A DNA stretch of 64,000 bases from Cryptomeria japonica (Eukaryota; Streptophyta; Pinopsida; Cupressales; Cupressaceae): NCBI RefSeq assembly GCF_030272615.1, contig NC_081412.1, positions 339,628,870 to 339,692,869 on the forward strand, written 5' to 3'. The notes beneath the pieces were generated by a model that saw only the letters and a program-made list of their open reading frames with translations, was not told the DNA's origin and did no database searches. Both the position numbers and the translations under genes were made by a program. Positions 23,346 to 36,200 of the stretch are shown piece by piece (the first letter of the stretch is position 1; the number at the start of each line of letters is the position of its first letter).

Positions 23346-24271
23346 GCTCAATGCTCTCATTTGTAACAATTAATAATAGAAGAATAGTTAGCGATAGAAG
23401 AGTAGAAGATTGTTAGTAGTTAGATCATTAGAAGTTAGGAGTAGAGTAGGATGAAAAAAGGCAGAAATTGTTGCCATGGCTTGTAAATGGATACACTACT
23501 TTCATTGAGGTTATGGTGAATTGTGGCATTCTTTTACATGTTGCATGGTTTCTTGTTCTTTAACCTCATAGTTTAGATGAAGTTCATTGATCATGATGCA
23601 GAAGTGCAATGGTATTTGATGAATTCGTTAAGTGTTCATAATTTTGGTAGTTCACTGATTGTAAGCTACTGTGTAAAGTTAGCCTGAACCTTATGATTGC
23701 TAAGTTCAATTGTGGATGTTTGCTTAAGGTGCCACAGTATTGGGTATTTGATTGAATGATCCTCAATATGAAAATCTTTCGACTACTTAAAAGATTGTAC
23801 TAACTTGGTGTAGTTGTTGCTTGTCTTGGCAAAGCCAAGTTATGTTTGGGGAAATTCGTCTATCAAAGCACCATCTTTTATCTTCATTGGCCGTAGGAGT
23901 AGATTAGTCTTTCTAAACCCTTTTACTTTTATCCTTTTTTTTCAATTCAAGTTAGTTTAGGGGAAGAAGCATCACAAGATTGCAATATCAGATGGTGAAG
24001 TTCCAACAACGTCCAAGTATTCAAGCATTCATGTACAACATAATGCCCTTCGTGATTCCAGCATTATCACATCAAACCATTGAGCTTATCCGTGAGTCAA
24101 GAACTGACATTTCGTAAGCATTCACGTACAACGTATGTCCCCTTGTTCATAACCTTGGAGTTGTCTCATTTAATCGCGAAGCAATAGCATTTGAGAGACT
24201 TTGTTCAAGAGAGGATAAGATACCTTGGTATTTTATTCTATGTTCGCATGTGCATAAAGCGCACATCAACA

Positions 24272-24960
24272 ATACCCTTTACATTCCAAGAGAGAACAAT
24301 CGTTTTTGGGAATCCGTGAAATGGGAACCAATGGTTTTCACTTATCTAGATTTTACTTGTGTCTCACCAATTCGTTTTAGCATCTCTCAATCCTTCTTAA
24401 GTACCACTTTAGGGGCCTTCTCTAGGATACCCTTTCTAAAGGAATTTTGTTGCAAACCCAAAATAGGTGAGATCCCATTGCCTTTTCTAGAGTCCAAAAC
24501 TTCCTTCTCTAATTGAGGACTAGTGCTAGCTAGGGTAGAACCATCCTTCAATTCTTTGGTCCTGCTTTGATTAGACTCACCAGGTATCACTAGAGGCTGG
24601 TATGTTTCCATTTGAGCTTCTTGTAAGCCATCATGTGACAAATTATGACTAAGAATCTTGCTAACCTCCAAGTGAACTTCTCCCATGGGATCAACACTCG
24701 AATTGAAATATATTGGAATTCCTTCCTTTTGAATTCAAACCTGTTGGAATTCCTTATTCTAGATTTCTCTTTTCGCCTTTGCTCTCATTACGTGGCTTTA
24801 CAAAAATAAAGCCCTCCTTATTAGAAACCCCATCAGAAATAGGAGCTTTCCCTTTATTTAGCTTAGGGCTAGAACGAAAAGGACCCGTTGCGTGCATTTT
24901 GTGACCACACACAACAGAATAAAAATTTCCAATGGTCCCTTTACTCTCTCTTCATCAAAG
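24272..24960 (-). pseudogene. LINE ORF1 C-terminus and endonuclease start
   Basis: The reverse strand reads a zinc-knuckle-like remnant near 24900 and a low-complexity acidic ORF1 tail with PISDGVSNKEGFIFVKPRN. It continues through EVLDSRKGNGISPI to the endonuclease opening motif LSWNVKGI at 24277-24310. The continuation is at 19746-20345, across the inserted B-family unit. A frameshift lies near 24380. Confidence 0.75.
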
Positions 24961-25928
24961 TTCAATTGTATGCTAAGATTGCATTAAGTTCAAACAATTG
25001 ACTCCAAGGTTCAAATTATGCAATGGATGTGACTTAGTTGGCTTGTTGTGATATGTTGGTAATCCAAGGGGACTTACGTTTGGATCGTTCTTTCACTTCT
25101 TTGTTGTGTCAGGAACTTCATCATCGGATATAGCAATTCTGTGATACTTCTACTTGGAATGAACTGAATTGGAATGGACTGAAATTTAAGGGGAAAGGGT
25201 TAGAAGGATCTAAATCTACTCCTAAGGGTAGTGATATCAATAGATAATGCTCTAGTGGACGAATTCCAAATAAACTAAGTTCTGCTTCACCAAGATTAAT
25301 TACAACCCCACAAGAATTGGTGCAGTCTTCCAAGGATGTTGAAGGATTTTCACATCGAGAAAGTGCATTTGAATACCCAAAATGGTGCAATCCAAACGAC
25401 TATACAGAATCAAAGTTAGCACAAATTTAGTGGCTCAGGCTAACGTTACATTGCGACTTATAATCAACAAGATGCAAAAATTATGAACCATGGAAATTCA
25501 TCAAACACCATTACATTCTCCATTGAAATCAAAGCACTAGTCTTCTTGTACTTTAAGTGAGGAAGGTGAAACCATGCATGTTTTGAAAAATAACTCAAGT
25601 GTACACCATTAGAGAACAATGTTTCACTGTTATTATCTCAAAAACTTAGCTCAACAATTTCATACAAATCTCGCCCTACCTAGTGGTCATCTTCCAACTT
25701 GGGTGCCAAAATGCTAGTGCGGAGGAATTTTGGTCATGGAGGAAAAATCCTTCAAGCCTCTGTTCTAGCTCTCACTGGCATGTTTGGGTGTTGTTTCCAT
25801 ATGTTGAAGGAATGTTGGCCTTGTTCACTTTTTTTGCATTTTCCCTTCCTAGCGCTCATCTTCCAACTTGGGCACCAAAATGCTAGTGTGGAGAAATTTT
25901 CCTCCATGACTCCAATCCAATGCCCATC
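24961..25928. other. unassigned sequence with an internal near-duplication
   Basis: No retroelement domain was recognised. About 60 bp at 25685-25740 (CATCTTCCAACTTGGGTGCC) recur, diverged, at 25855-25913 in the same direction. Sequence resembling the wording CCAAAATGCTAGTG links both copies. The stretch is the left target flank of the solo LTR at 25929. Confidence 0.5.
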
Positions 25929-28838
25929 TGATGGAAATATTGTCTTTGATGTCAAAGTGATTAGTCATTGATACCTCTATTATTATCAAGATAAATTCTC
26001 CTATTATGTTCAGCTATCATCATGATTGAGAAGGTTGATTGTATTGTCTAAATTGAAGATTTAGATAATCATTGGTCTTGTGGTTGATCCCATACATATG
26101 ACAGCAATTATAATCAACATGAACAATGACTCATTGATAGAGCAATCATATCATACAGCAAAGAAAAATGGTGGATTTATGAATAGAATCAATTCTATGT
26201 TTAAGGCAACAAACATGGTGGCCAAATAAATTAATGTGTAAGGTACTTGAACAGTGATCTTCATCAAACCATTCATTTAGAACAGCGACTATGATTGGTA
26301 TATAAACAGCGATTCATATATATACTAAGAAGACAGTGTGTTATAATACACAGCGTCTCAGATAATAATAGTGTGATCTGTTTGAAGCATCACCAATGGC
26401 AGCGATATAGTATTAAAATCTGCAGAAATTCATTATATTTATGTGGCCGACTCCTATTGAGAAGTCAGTGATAAGTATATGTTTGAAGACATTGTTGACA
26501 TAGCAGCAACTGCACATTTGTATGTAGAAACTCATCAATTTCCAGATATCTTATGAGCAGCGAAGAATATTAAGGTGAAGCCATTAAATGAAAATTCATT
26601 GCTAGCAAAGAAATCAATAAAGCAATAATAGTGAAGCAGCGATAATATCATTAAGGCAGTCGAAATAAGGAAGACATCGATTCAAAGGTGATAATAACAA
26701 ATCTTGCTAAGAATGTGATAATAACAAAAAGTGTGATTCATTAGAGATTACAATAATACATTATACAGCGACTTTGTTAAGGACTGGGTTTTTCTGGATA
26801 AAGACAGGGACCATGTATTGCAGCGACTACACTATCGAATGGAAAATGGCTTTAATCTGTTAATAAGCAAACAATTCATTATAAAAGAGGTGTAATTCAC
26901 TAACAGCAAATGGAGTGATTTGCATATACAAAAGTAGTGATGTGTATTCCAAATATGGCTCCGATCAAACAAACACATCTAGTGGCAATTTCAAAATCAG
27001 CGATTGAAGAAACATATAATACTGAAGATTGCGATTTGAAAATAATTAGATAAGTGAGTTTATTCCAAGTGGTGCGATTTCGTAACTCTTGGGCAAAGAA
27101 ATTAATAAACGAAAAGGAAGGGGCGAGTTCAGTTTGGTGGGAGTGATTTGTTTTGGTTTAATAAACAAAAAGATTTCATGTATAACCGTAATACACACTA
27201 CCGACTTCTCAAATAAGTTCGTATCAAACATATTCAATGTTCTATGTGATTTATGGTGCTGATTGGAGTATAGAAATGGAGAGGTATTCCAGCAGATGGC
27301 ATCAATAATAATGGTGGTTTTCATTATGGCTGCTTCATGTATTTTATGTAGCGATTATATTATGCAGAAATATTCTTTGAAGAGCATCCAATAGACATCA
27401 CAATCTTAGATCAGTTGCGATTTAATTCTTATGATTATATTCTTCAATACAATCTCAATTATATCGAAGAGATATTGAAGGCAGCGCTAAAGATTACACT
27501 CAGTGGCCATGTAAGTAAAAAAGATGCAATGATTATTTGATGTCTTTATGATAAATGGCATCGACTATAAATATAGGAGCGATCATCATGCTAGCAGTAT
27601 GGAGTCTATTACAGTGGCAGCGAATTGAAAATGAACCTTCACAAGGCAGTGGTCGGAGCCAAAGAATGACACTACGTATTAAGTAGTGTTCATTACTATG
27701 TAGTGTTCAAGACTAAAAGGCAGTAATTGATGAAGACAAACGTCAACAATTTACTAAAATTGAATTAAGAATTATTTGATTTAAGGCGGTGCTTATTAAT
27801 AACAAAAAGTCATGGCACTTCTATTTCGAGATATATTGTTTCATTTGAAAGGTGGATATATATATCATTTGGCATTTGTGAACAGAAGTGTGTGGTCTCT
27901 GACCTGTGAGGAGTATTGAAATAAATATATATTTAAGACAGCAGGGTGTGTGGATAGGAATTAAGATATAACAAGGAAGTGTGCAGAGTATGTATGTGTA
28001 TTAAAGATAAAAGTTTATTCACTAAGGTTCGTTGAAGAGAAGAATATTAAAGGAGAATACACATATATAAGGACGTAATTTTCAGAATTAAGAGGAGGTT
28101 TCTATAAAGTATTATTGCATATTTCAAAAGGCAGATTTCTGAGTCTATGGAAGCAAATATATAAGTATACATATGCAGATATAAAGAAAATATATGCAGA
28201 TATGAGAAGGGGATATGAGCAGATTTATATGTGGAATTTGAGAACATATTTATACAGAGTTATGAAGAGATTATGATCAGATTTATGTGACTGATTAGTA
28301 ATATTTATCACAGCAGATTTGAGAAGATCAAATTGTCTATCATCCGTTGTTATCGCAACATTGTAAAGGTGGAATTTCAGATTTTAGTACAGTGGGTTGG
28401 TGCTCACAAATTCTGAAGTGGGAGTTGGTGCTCACAAAATCTTATTTGGGAGTTGGTGCTTCCACTGGGTTTTTGCTCAGAAAAAATTGATTTGGGAGTT
28501 GGTGCTCACAAAAATCAGCTGGGAGTTTGTGCTTCCAGTGGGTTGGTGCTCACAAACAAACTTAGGGGTTGGTGCCTATGAACATTGTAAAAGAAGATAT
28601 TATATAAAAGCATTGATTTACTGTGGTTTTCTCCTGTAAGGGTTTCCACATATATATCTTGTGTTCTACTTGTGTTCATATTAGTTAGATCACATATGAA
28701 TGTTGGTATGCAATGAATATGCCTAATGAGATAAGCTATATACTTGTGATTTAAGTTGAAAAAGTTTAAATTGGTAAAATTTGATGTTATACTAATTCAT
28801 CACCCCCCCTCCCTCTTAGTATAATTGTGTGCTCTTCA
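25929..28838 (+). repeat. 2.9-kb solo copia-type LTR, TSD CCATC
   Basis: It starts TGATGGAAATATTGTC and ends ATAATTGTGTGCTCTTCA. CCATC lies on both sides (25924-25928 and 28839-28843). A TATA box (TATATAAA, 28601-28608) is followed by GGTTTTCTCCTGTAAGGG and GGTTTCCACA, the R/U5 signature of plant copia LTRs. A C-rich CACCCCCCCTCCCTC tract lies near the end. The body contains many scattered CAGCGA(T/C) words. There is no coding sequence, so this is a solo LTR. Confidence 0.8.
28396..28576 (+). repeat. GTTGGTGCT motif cluster upstream of TATA
   Basis: Seven copies of GTTGGTGCT or close variants (GTTTGTGCT, GTTGGTGCC) occur in 180 bp, at 28396, 28424, 28452, 28498, 28524, 28542 and 28568. They lie immediately upstream of the TATATAAA box at 28601, so this may be an enhancer-like cluster. 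Confidence 0.75.
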
Positions 28839-28843
28839 CCATC

Positions 28844-29750
28844 ACTCTCCTTGAGCGCTAAAAATACATGGAGAAAGTATTTTGAGCGTTGAGGGAAATT
28901 CCTCCAAAACCTAATTCTGGTTCTCTACCTTGGGCGCCATTTCCACTATTTGGAGAAATTTTGGATAATTCTTGGTTTTCCTTCTTGACCTCCACTCAGT
29001 GTCCTCTTCTAGATATGCATGATTTCATTGCCTTAGGAATTTCTTCTTTTGACTTGGCCATTTTTCGATCGTTTTTTGGATTCAAGATGCCATATTTGGA
29101 ATTGAAGTGGACTTTTGTGCCTTGGGAGGATTTTCAATGCCTTTCCATTTTTGGAATGATTTCCACAACCATTTTTCACTTAGAAGCCTGCTTTTTCAAA
29201 CTTTCCGGATATAGACAAATGTTCAGGAATGCTTAGCATTCAGTGTTGGGATCCGCTGCCTGTGTAGAACTTGCCAAAAAGGGACTCACTATAAATAGCA
29301 AGTACTTCAAAATGTCAAAGTTAGGGCAAATTAGGGTAGGATGACACTAAAAATAGAAACTGCTAAAAATAATAATTTTGATTTTTGGCAAAATAAAGAC
29401 AATTCGAGAGGCAGTGAAATTCCCTAAAAAAATAGGAACTTTCTAAAAATAGAAAATTGCCCAATATTTGCTAAAATTTCATTGGTAGCTTATTTGAAGG
29501 GTCTTGACTTCATTGCAACATTCAGATTTTTCAAAACCCTAAGGAAAAGAGGTCAAATCTAAGTCTGAAGGACAAAACCCTAAAATAGACAAAACAAGTT
29601 CCAAACTTAGACAAATTTGCTCAAACGACTTGCAAACTTGATCAAGTTAACCCTAAAAACTTGCAAACTGGGCAGACTGAAGAGGCTGTTGCGAAAAGAC
29701 CCAAAGAATCGAAACCAAAAGACCAAGACGATCTAAAAAGTAGGGGTTCC
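28844..29750. other. unassigned sequence
   Basis: Right flank of the solo LTR. The first 400 bp allow a 115-codon forward frame with no recognised domain. A CTATAAATAG box near 29290 suggests more LTR debris. Nothing more can be supported. Confidence 0.4.
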
Positions 29751-30560
29751 TGTTGATGTGTGTTTTATGCACATACGAACACAAAATAGAATACCAAAGT
29801 ATTTTACCCTCTCTTGAACAAAGTGTCTCAAATGCTATTGCTTCGCGATCAAATGAGACAACTCCAAGGTTATGAAATGTCAGGTCTTGATGTGTGCGTA
29901 ACTCAATGGCTTGATGTGATAATGTTGTTTTCACTCAAGGACTTACGCAATTGTTTGGATCAATCTTATCATGGATTTGTAATAGGCTATGCCGATGACT
30001 TAGGATTTTGCAATGAAGTTCCTAATTCTAATCTAACAAGGATTTTTAAAAAGGACAAAAGGAATAGGGTTCAAGAATTTCTAATCTAAAACTTAGAATG
30101 CAAGGAATGGTGAACGATTAAATGGAATCCTACCAGGCAAGGTCTCACCATCAAGAGAACAGTTTGACACAAGCATAGTGCAATCATCTAAGGTATATTT
30201 TATAGATGTTCAAATCATTACCATGAAAGCAATGGACAACAATTGACTTATAACAATTGAAGTTAAGTTCACATAAAATTCCAGTTGACCAGACAAGGCG
30301 CACTTACAATCAGCAAGAGGTTAGTGGTATGAATTAAATGGATTCCACACAAATTTATTCAACAAATTCCTTCATTCAATCTAAAATACATTAAAGCAAA
30401 ATCTAATCTAAAATTGTAATCTCACTTGGAGGCAATGAGAACCACAAATGCATATAACGTGAACAAAAATCAACAAACCTCAATGATTTATATTGAAATA
30501 TGTAGCATGTAGATGATAATTCTCAAAAATCTCTCCCTTACAAATGAGCGGCAAATGGGT

Positions 30561-30567
30561 TTATATA
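30561..30567 (-). promoter_or_regulatory. TATA box of unit B1
   Basis: The reverse strand reads TTCTATATAAACCC downstream of CTTGGCCATTCATTTC. It has the same promoter block as the other B/E units and lies about 810 bp before the unit end. Confidence 0.6.
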
Positions 30568-30689
30568 GAACCTCAAAAGAAATGAATGGCCAAGATTCAT
30601 TTTGAATCAAGGGGCAAGATCATGCCAACACAACCCTAAAGTTGCCCTAATTAAGGTTTACATCAAAAAGAGAGCCACCAACATGTGAC

Positions 30690-31302
30690 CTAATGGAATG
30701 AAGCGTAGTCATCAAGTAAGGAATCTTCTAGAAGATTTCGGCATGCATCTCTCTCTCTAGCAGCGTCCAAGAATCTAGCCAAAACTGAATCTAACTTGTC
30801 CGTGGCAATGTTGGGCAAAGCTTCCTGCTGAGCACCAATCACATCCAATGCATCGAAACAAGCATCCAAAGTATTCTGCCAATTTGGCATAAGCTTCTGC
30901 AAATTATGGACATGGATCAGCAAGGAAACCAAGTCATCAATTTAATTCTTCTTCGAAGAATCCAACTGGCTGAAGTACATGAACTTCATCTTATCTCTCA
31001 ATTCCTCTAAGTGTAGACCGGTGGAAGCACTGACATCTACCCCTAACAATTCATCAATGGATGTAAGGATCTTTGATTGTATCTCCTGAATTGATCCTTC
31101 CATCTTTGCACAATCTCTCCGTGCATGCTCATAAGTAGATTTCCGCATAGCCAATGCACAATACCAACCATGGAAATTATATCTATCTCCCTCATGCACA
31201 ACTCTCCCTTAGACAAAAGTGGACATAAAAATTTTCTTCAACACTCTGAGGCAGGGAATGGTCTTCTCCTGTATAGGTTGGAACTCATCCCAAGCTCCCT
31301 CC
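30690..31302 (-). pseudogene. unit B1 long protein, C-terminal part
   Basis: The frame reads GAWDEFQPIQEKTIPCLRVL, a TAA, then HEGDRYNFHGWYCALAMRKS, KMEGSIQEIQSKILTSIDEL, LVSLLIHVHNLQKLMPNWQN and finally a stop at 30690. It is predicted helical and coiled-coil-rich. Two in-frame stops, at about 31210 and 30939, break it. It is the continuation of the frame at 37720-40416 and has no retroelement enzyme motif. The layout (C-terminal helical region just before a TATA block) matches units A and E. Confidence 0.7.
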
Positions 31303-33256
31303 TGTTGTCCTTATTTTTGTTTCCAAAAATGAAGGACTATTACATTAAATTTTTGTAAAAAAATAAATTTTTTTGCTCTATGGCATGCTTCTCAAGGTAT
31401 AATTTTGACTAATCCTTGGACTGGGTTAATCCTTAGTCCATCCTCGAACTACGTTTTGAATTTTGTCGAATTCTGGGTTCGTTTGCTATGTCTTTCCTTC
31501 AATTTCAGGTTTTAAAATCTCGACTGCAGGTGGAGAATTTTCTTCAAACTGCAAGTTTTAATGATATTCATTGTTTTGGTCTTTGTAGTGGAATTTTTGG
31601 CTTATTACTTGTGCACTTTTATTCAAGGATGAATACTTGTAATTTGTTTTAAATTACCCTTTTCTTGTTTTTATCTTTTTTATTGTTTTTTGGTCTTTTT
31701 TAATAAAAATAGGGATTTTTTGGCTAAATTACAAGTAAACTTGTAGTTCTCTCCAAAAACCCCTACTTTAATGGTTTTTACATGTAATAGGGATTTTAAA
31801 TCTCCATTACATATGTGCAAGCAAGTATAACTTGTTGTAGGGATTTTATTTCCCTTTTACAAGTAAGTAAAACTTGCATTTCTCTCTAAAAAACCCGATT
31901 TTACACATAATTGCATTTTTGACATTTTTAAACTTGCAGTTTGTTCCAAAAAACCCGAATTTGCTTTGTAAGTGAAAAAGTAAAAAATAAAACTTGCTAT
32001 TTGGCTAAAAAAACCCAAATTTGGCTTTGTAAGTGAAAAAGTGAAAATTAGAGCTTGTCATATGTTCTAAAAAACCCGATTTTCACATACTTATGCATTT
32101 CGAACTTGTGTTTCTCTCCCAAAAACCCGATTTGCAAGAAAATGGTTTTTGTTGAACTTTTCAAGGCAAATTTTGTGGAAAATTTGTAGGAGGAGGAAGG
32201 CGTTTTGGATTGGTCTCTATTTTCATGCATGATTAGACACCTTTCACGCCACATGGAGGTTGCTTTTGCTGGTTTTTAGCTTATAACAGCCATCACGTTT
32301 TTCCAAAAAACCACGTTTTTTACCCTTTGGGATGCCACGAATCTTCAATAATATGAATCGTTTTGGCTAAGAGTAACAAGGCGTTGAGGATTAAGGAGGT
32401 TCTAAGCATTTTCCATGCCATTTTATTTGCATTTGCTGCCACGTTTTTCCACATAAAACCTTTTTTCCAAAACATGGCAAGGGTTTAGTGTTGCGGTTTG
32501 TCTCTATTTATTGGATATTCTTCTCCATTCCAAGTTTGTTGCATTTTTGGAGAAGCATTTTCAGTTTGAAGAAAGGCATGTTCTCTTTCCTTTCTTTCCT
32601 TGATTTTATTATTTTCTTGTTTTCTTAGTTTTCTTTCTTAGTTGTATTTTTGGACATATGTTCTTCTTCCCCCAAAAATAGTTTTTTGTGAGAGAGATCT
32701 TCCCCTCGGTATGTAATTTTTGAATTGCATTGTTCTTCCCATATTTCCCTCTTACTTGTATTCGGATTTTTAATCCCGATTACAAGCTCGCTGGAAATTC
32801 TTGTTCTTCCCCTATGGTTAAGGAATTTAACCATTTTTGGTTAAAATTTCAAGTTGAAAAGTGTGAAATACCCCTCCCTTTCAAATTCGGGTTTTAAAAA
32901 CCGGATTACATGTTGAAGAGTTCTTCCCATCTTTATGAAAATGACATTCCCGGATTTTCCCATTTCTATCCATTCATGTTTCCCATATCCGTACTTTCCA
33001 TTTTCGTCATTTTCTGCAAGTCAAATTCTCATTTTCCATCCATTTCTCCATTTGCAAATTTACAAGTGTACTTGCATTTGGGTTTTAAAACCCCGATTGC
33101 ATGTATGTTCTTTCCAACTTGTATACTTGCAAAAACTTTCCCAAGATCCAAAATTGGTCAAAGTCAAGATTTTCCCATTTCCACATATTTCCCCTCTTCT
33201 TCTCACAAAATCATGAAGTTCAAGAATCAAAGTTTTTCCCATTTGGAGAAGGAAGA
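31303..33256 (+). repeat. unit A1 5' half: degenerate CCCGATTT/ACTTGTAAT array
   Basis: Non-coding, with loosely repeated words: CCAAAAAACCCGATTT or variants alternating with ACTTGTAATAGGGATTTT-like segments, roughly every 50-70 bp between 31700 and 33110. The same region of A2 (47238-49340) has it too. It is family-specific and different from the B-family array. Confidence 0.65.
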
Positions 33257-36200
33257 ATGATATTTGCAGCTGACTATGATGTTGCCTTAACTCTTTTAAG
33301 TCTTCATCACAGTATTCCAGGTTCACAATCAATGTTAGATTTGCTGGCATCCCCAGCTCCAAAGAAGATGAAATACAAATATGACAAATATCAGAATGAG
33401 GTAGCACCTTCCCAGGTTTCTTCTCCTTTGGATCGCATCAGAGACACGGAAATAGGGCACTTGGATATGTCAGAATTCGTCAAGAGGGTAGAAGATCCAT
33501 AGGATAATAACTTGCAGCGACTGTTGGACAGCCATATCCACCATGCATCATCTTTCCCGGTGGCTGTCCTAGAACCTGAGTTTGTTCTTGCCTGCACCCA
33601 TCATTTTGACAAAGAGACAAGAGTCATAAAAAATGATGATGGTGAGGCGATAATCCGTCTTGATGCATATACGATCGAGAAGGTCTTCAGAATACCTCCT
33701 ACACCAGTTTATATGGAAATCTCCAAAGAAACTGCAGCGGAGTATTACGTGAAGAGGGAAAAAGATTGCAAGCTCGACATCAATAGATGGATCCAAGAGC
33801 CACGAGCCTCCTTCTCAAGGTGGGCGAAGTTGTACTGCTGTGATTTCAAATGGGAGATTGAAGACACCATAACCCTTCTCAGCAAAATGATGGGCCTTGA
33901 GCATTCGAATGTCTTTGAGCCATGGATGTACCAGTTCATCATGTTCATAAGGCAGTCTCATCACATTTCATGGGGAGAAGTCATCAGCGATGCCTAATAA
34001 GAACAACTTGGAGCAGTTCCTACCACCATGACCTTCTTCATGAATTCATATTTGGTATATTTAGCAGCATCACTTAGACACTTTCCAGGTCTTTCTATCA
34101 AGGGTGATCGCTCACTTATACCAGTTTGGGAGTATTATGACCAGTTGCCGTTGAGACCCAGTAGACTGCATTTTAGAAGAGTCCAAGATGCATTCTTCGG
34201 ATATTTCATGTGTCAGTTTGACAGAAATCTCAGGAACAAGAGAGCATCAGATGAGGCATGGGACAAGGTGTGCGAGTATGGATGTTTGTTTCTGTAGTTT
34301 CCGACCTTCACCTATATGAGAATTGGATGCTATGGTGGTCAGCCATATATGCTTCCTAGATACCCGACTGATAAGATCATTCTTATGGAGTTGGGAAGAC
34401 AGATCATGGCTGGGTGTCCACACTTTTTAGTCTGGTAGACACAAGGTTGGAATGGGGATCTCTACCACAAACCCAATGAAAATTGGCCGCTATTCCCTTG
34501 TCACGTCTGTGAAGGCTAAGGCCATGGAGACTGATTTGCAGGAAATCGAGCTCAAAAGGTTTAAACCTAGAGTTGATTTTGATTATAGGGGTATGAAGGA
34601 GAAGATCAAGAAATCTTTTGTGCACGTGCATCGCATTGAGGACATTTGGGAAGATCTCCGCAAAGAAGTCGAAGTTTTGAAGATGGATTACTGCAGGCTC
34701 ACTGTTGAGCAAATTGTTGATTTGAACTTGGTGAATATCCCACAAGGGATGATTGATGATGGGCACATACTTGATCCCGAATACGTTTCTTGGAGGGTTG
34801 AGGAAGCTCCACTTCCTTTGATCCAATGGTTGCACAAAGAGTGCATATCCATCCTTGAGAGATTTCAGCCTATCTTGGCCAACACCAACGCATGGCTGAA
34901 AAGTAATGCTGTTAGACTTATAAAAATCAAGGTTGGTAAAAAAGATGATTCTATGGGGCCTCTTGGACGTAAGTCTGAGATTCAGGTTGACAACAAGGAG
35001 GGTGCATCATCTTCGGGCACAAGAATCAAGTTGCGAGTTAGTCGTGCAGTAGTGCTTCCTCTTGAGGAGACGACAGTTCGTGGGAAGGAAAAATCACGAT
35101 TTCATGTTCAGGTGATTGATCTGGATAATCCAAAAGAAGGGCAACAATCTGATGATGCTCCCAAGTCTCCAGTTTCAGACTTGCCTCATGAGATAATTCC
35201 TCCAGTTTCCATTGAGACGCCTCTTTCTCCTCTTGATTTGCTTGTGGATGAGTCTCCTCAGAATGCTATTCCCATTTCAGCATACGAGCCTTCTCCTGAT
35301 CCTCAACAAGAGAGTGTGTTGGAAGTTCCTGAGGATATTCCTACTTGCATTTAGCTGTCAGAAATTGATATTTCCACTTCCGGTTTTGAAGAATTCATGA
35401 GGCAATCTTCATGCCCATTGGTAACTGAGTAAACCGTGGTCGCTGTCCAAATAGATATTCCTCCCAGGATGACCACAATTATTCAAACAAAAACTGCTTC
35501 TCCTTTGCCTACAGCTGCTACTGGAGGGGAGTTGATGACTTTGCCTCCATGGCTTAGTTCTTTTACCCCGAAAAGGAAGAAGCAAGAAATCTCACCTGAT
35601 GCCTTTGATTACCAGCAACTGAAATAGTCTAGATCCAAAGTTGCTAAGAAGGTCAAGACTATCTCCATAGTAACTGTTGACAGCAATAAGATGAAGGTAG
35701 CTGAAATTGTGGAACCTATTACAGATAAGCCACTTGAAGAAATGTCAGCTACTGATTTCAAAGCTATAAGGATAGAGTTGGGCAAACAAACACATGAGGT
35801 CATTAAACATGATGCTCAGTTTTCTGTTGCTTCGCTGGTGCAAAGGTGTGATGAACTTCTATTAAAGAAAGACAAGCTAGAAGGTGAAAACCGACAACTT
35901 ATGGCAGCCATTCATAAAATCACAAAACTTGCTGCTGAAGGGAGTAACTCCATAGGTTCTTCTGGTTCCCAATAATCAATTCGTGGAGTGTAAAGGGCTG
36001 CTCAGAAGGTACAAGCACTGGATTCCTGGGTTGATTAGCTTCATGATCTATGTGCACAAGTAATGAAAGACATTTTTCAGATGATGTCTAAGTTAGAGAC
36101 CATTGAGGAGAAACTGGGTCAGACTTCTAATACTTTCAAAAAGAATTTGGAAAGTGTTGAAGAAAGTTTGACAATCTGGCGTACCATGCCCCAAGAAGAG

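Larger units (their letters stand above)
20346..24271 (+). mobile_element. B-family unit without ORF (3.9-kb solo LTR-like insertion)
   Basis: It starts TGTGACGTTTTAACACATCG and ends CACATCAACA. It is flanked by ATACT (20341-20345) and ATACC (24272-24276), a 5-bp TSD with one change, and the LINE endonuclease reads across it. Its left 2.6 kb matches the start of unit B2 (41535 onward); its right 1.1 kb, with a TATA box, matches the end of B1 (29751-30660). The long reading frame that lies between these parts in B1 is absent. No internal LTR pair was seen. Confidence 0.85.
29751..31302 (-). mobile_element. unit B1, 3' part (reading frame end, TATA, terminal region)
   Basis: On the reverse strand this holds the end of the B1 reading frame, the promoter block and the terminal CACATCAACA at 29751. 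It continues the B1 unit found at 37720-41534. The two were one element before A1 inserted, because CCTCC borders A1 on both sides and the coding register of the protein family resumes here. Confidence 0.8.

Noticed and set aside
25685-25913. Near-duplicated 60-bp segments as LTRs or inverted repeats of a small element
   Set aside because: They are in direct orientation with no TSD, TG/CA ends or terminal inverted repeats.
28803-28838. LTR boundary at the CATCA before the poly-C tract (28802), giving an element on the reverse strand
   Set aside because: No TSD fits there. Ending at 28838 gives a perfect CCATC duplication and a normal forward copia R/U5 order.
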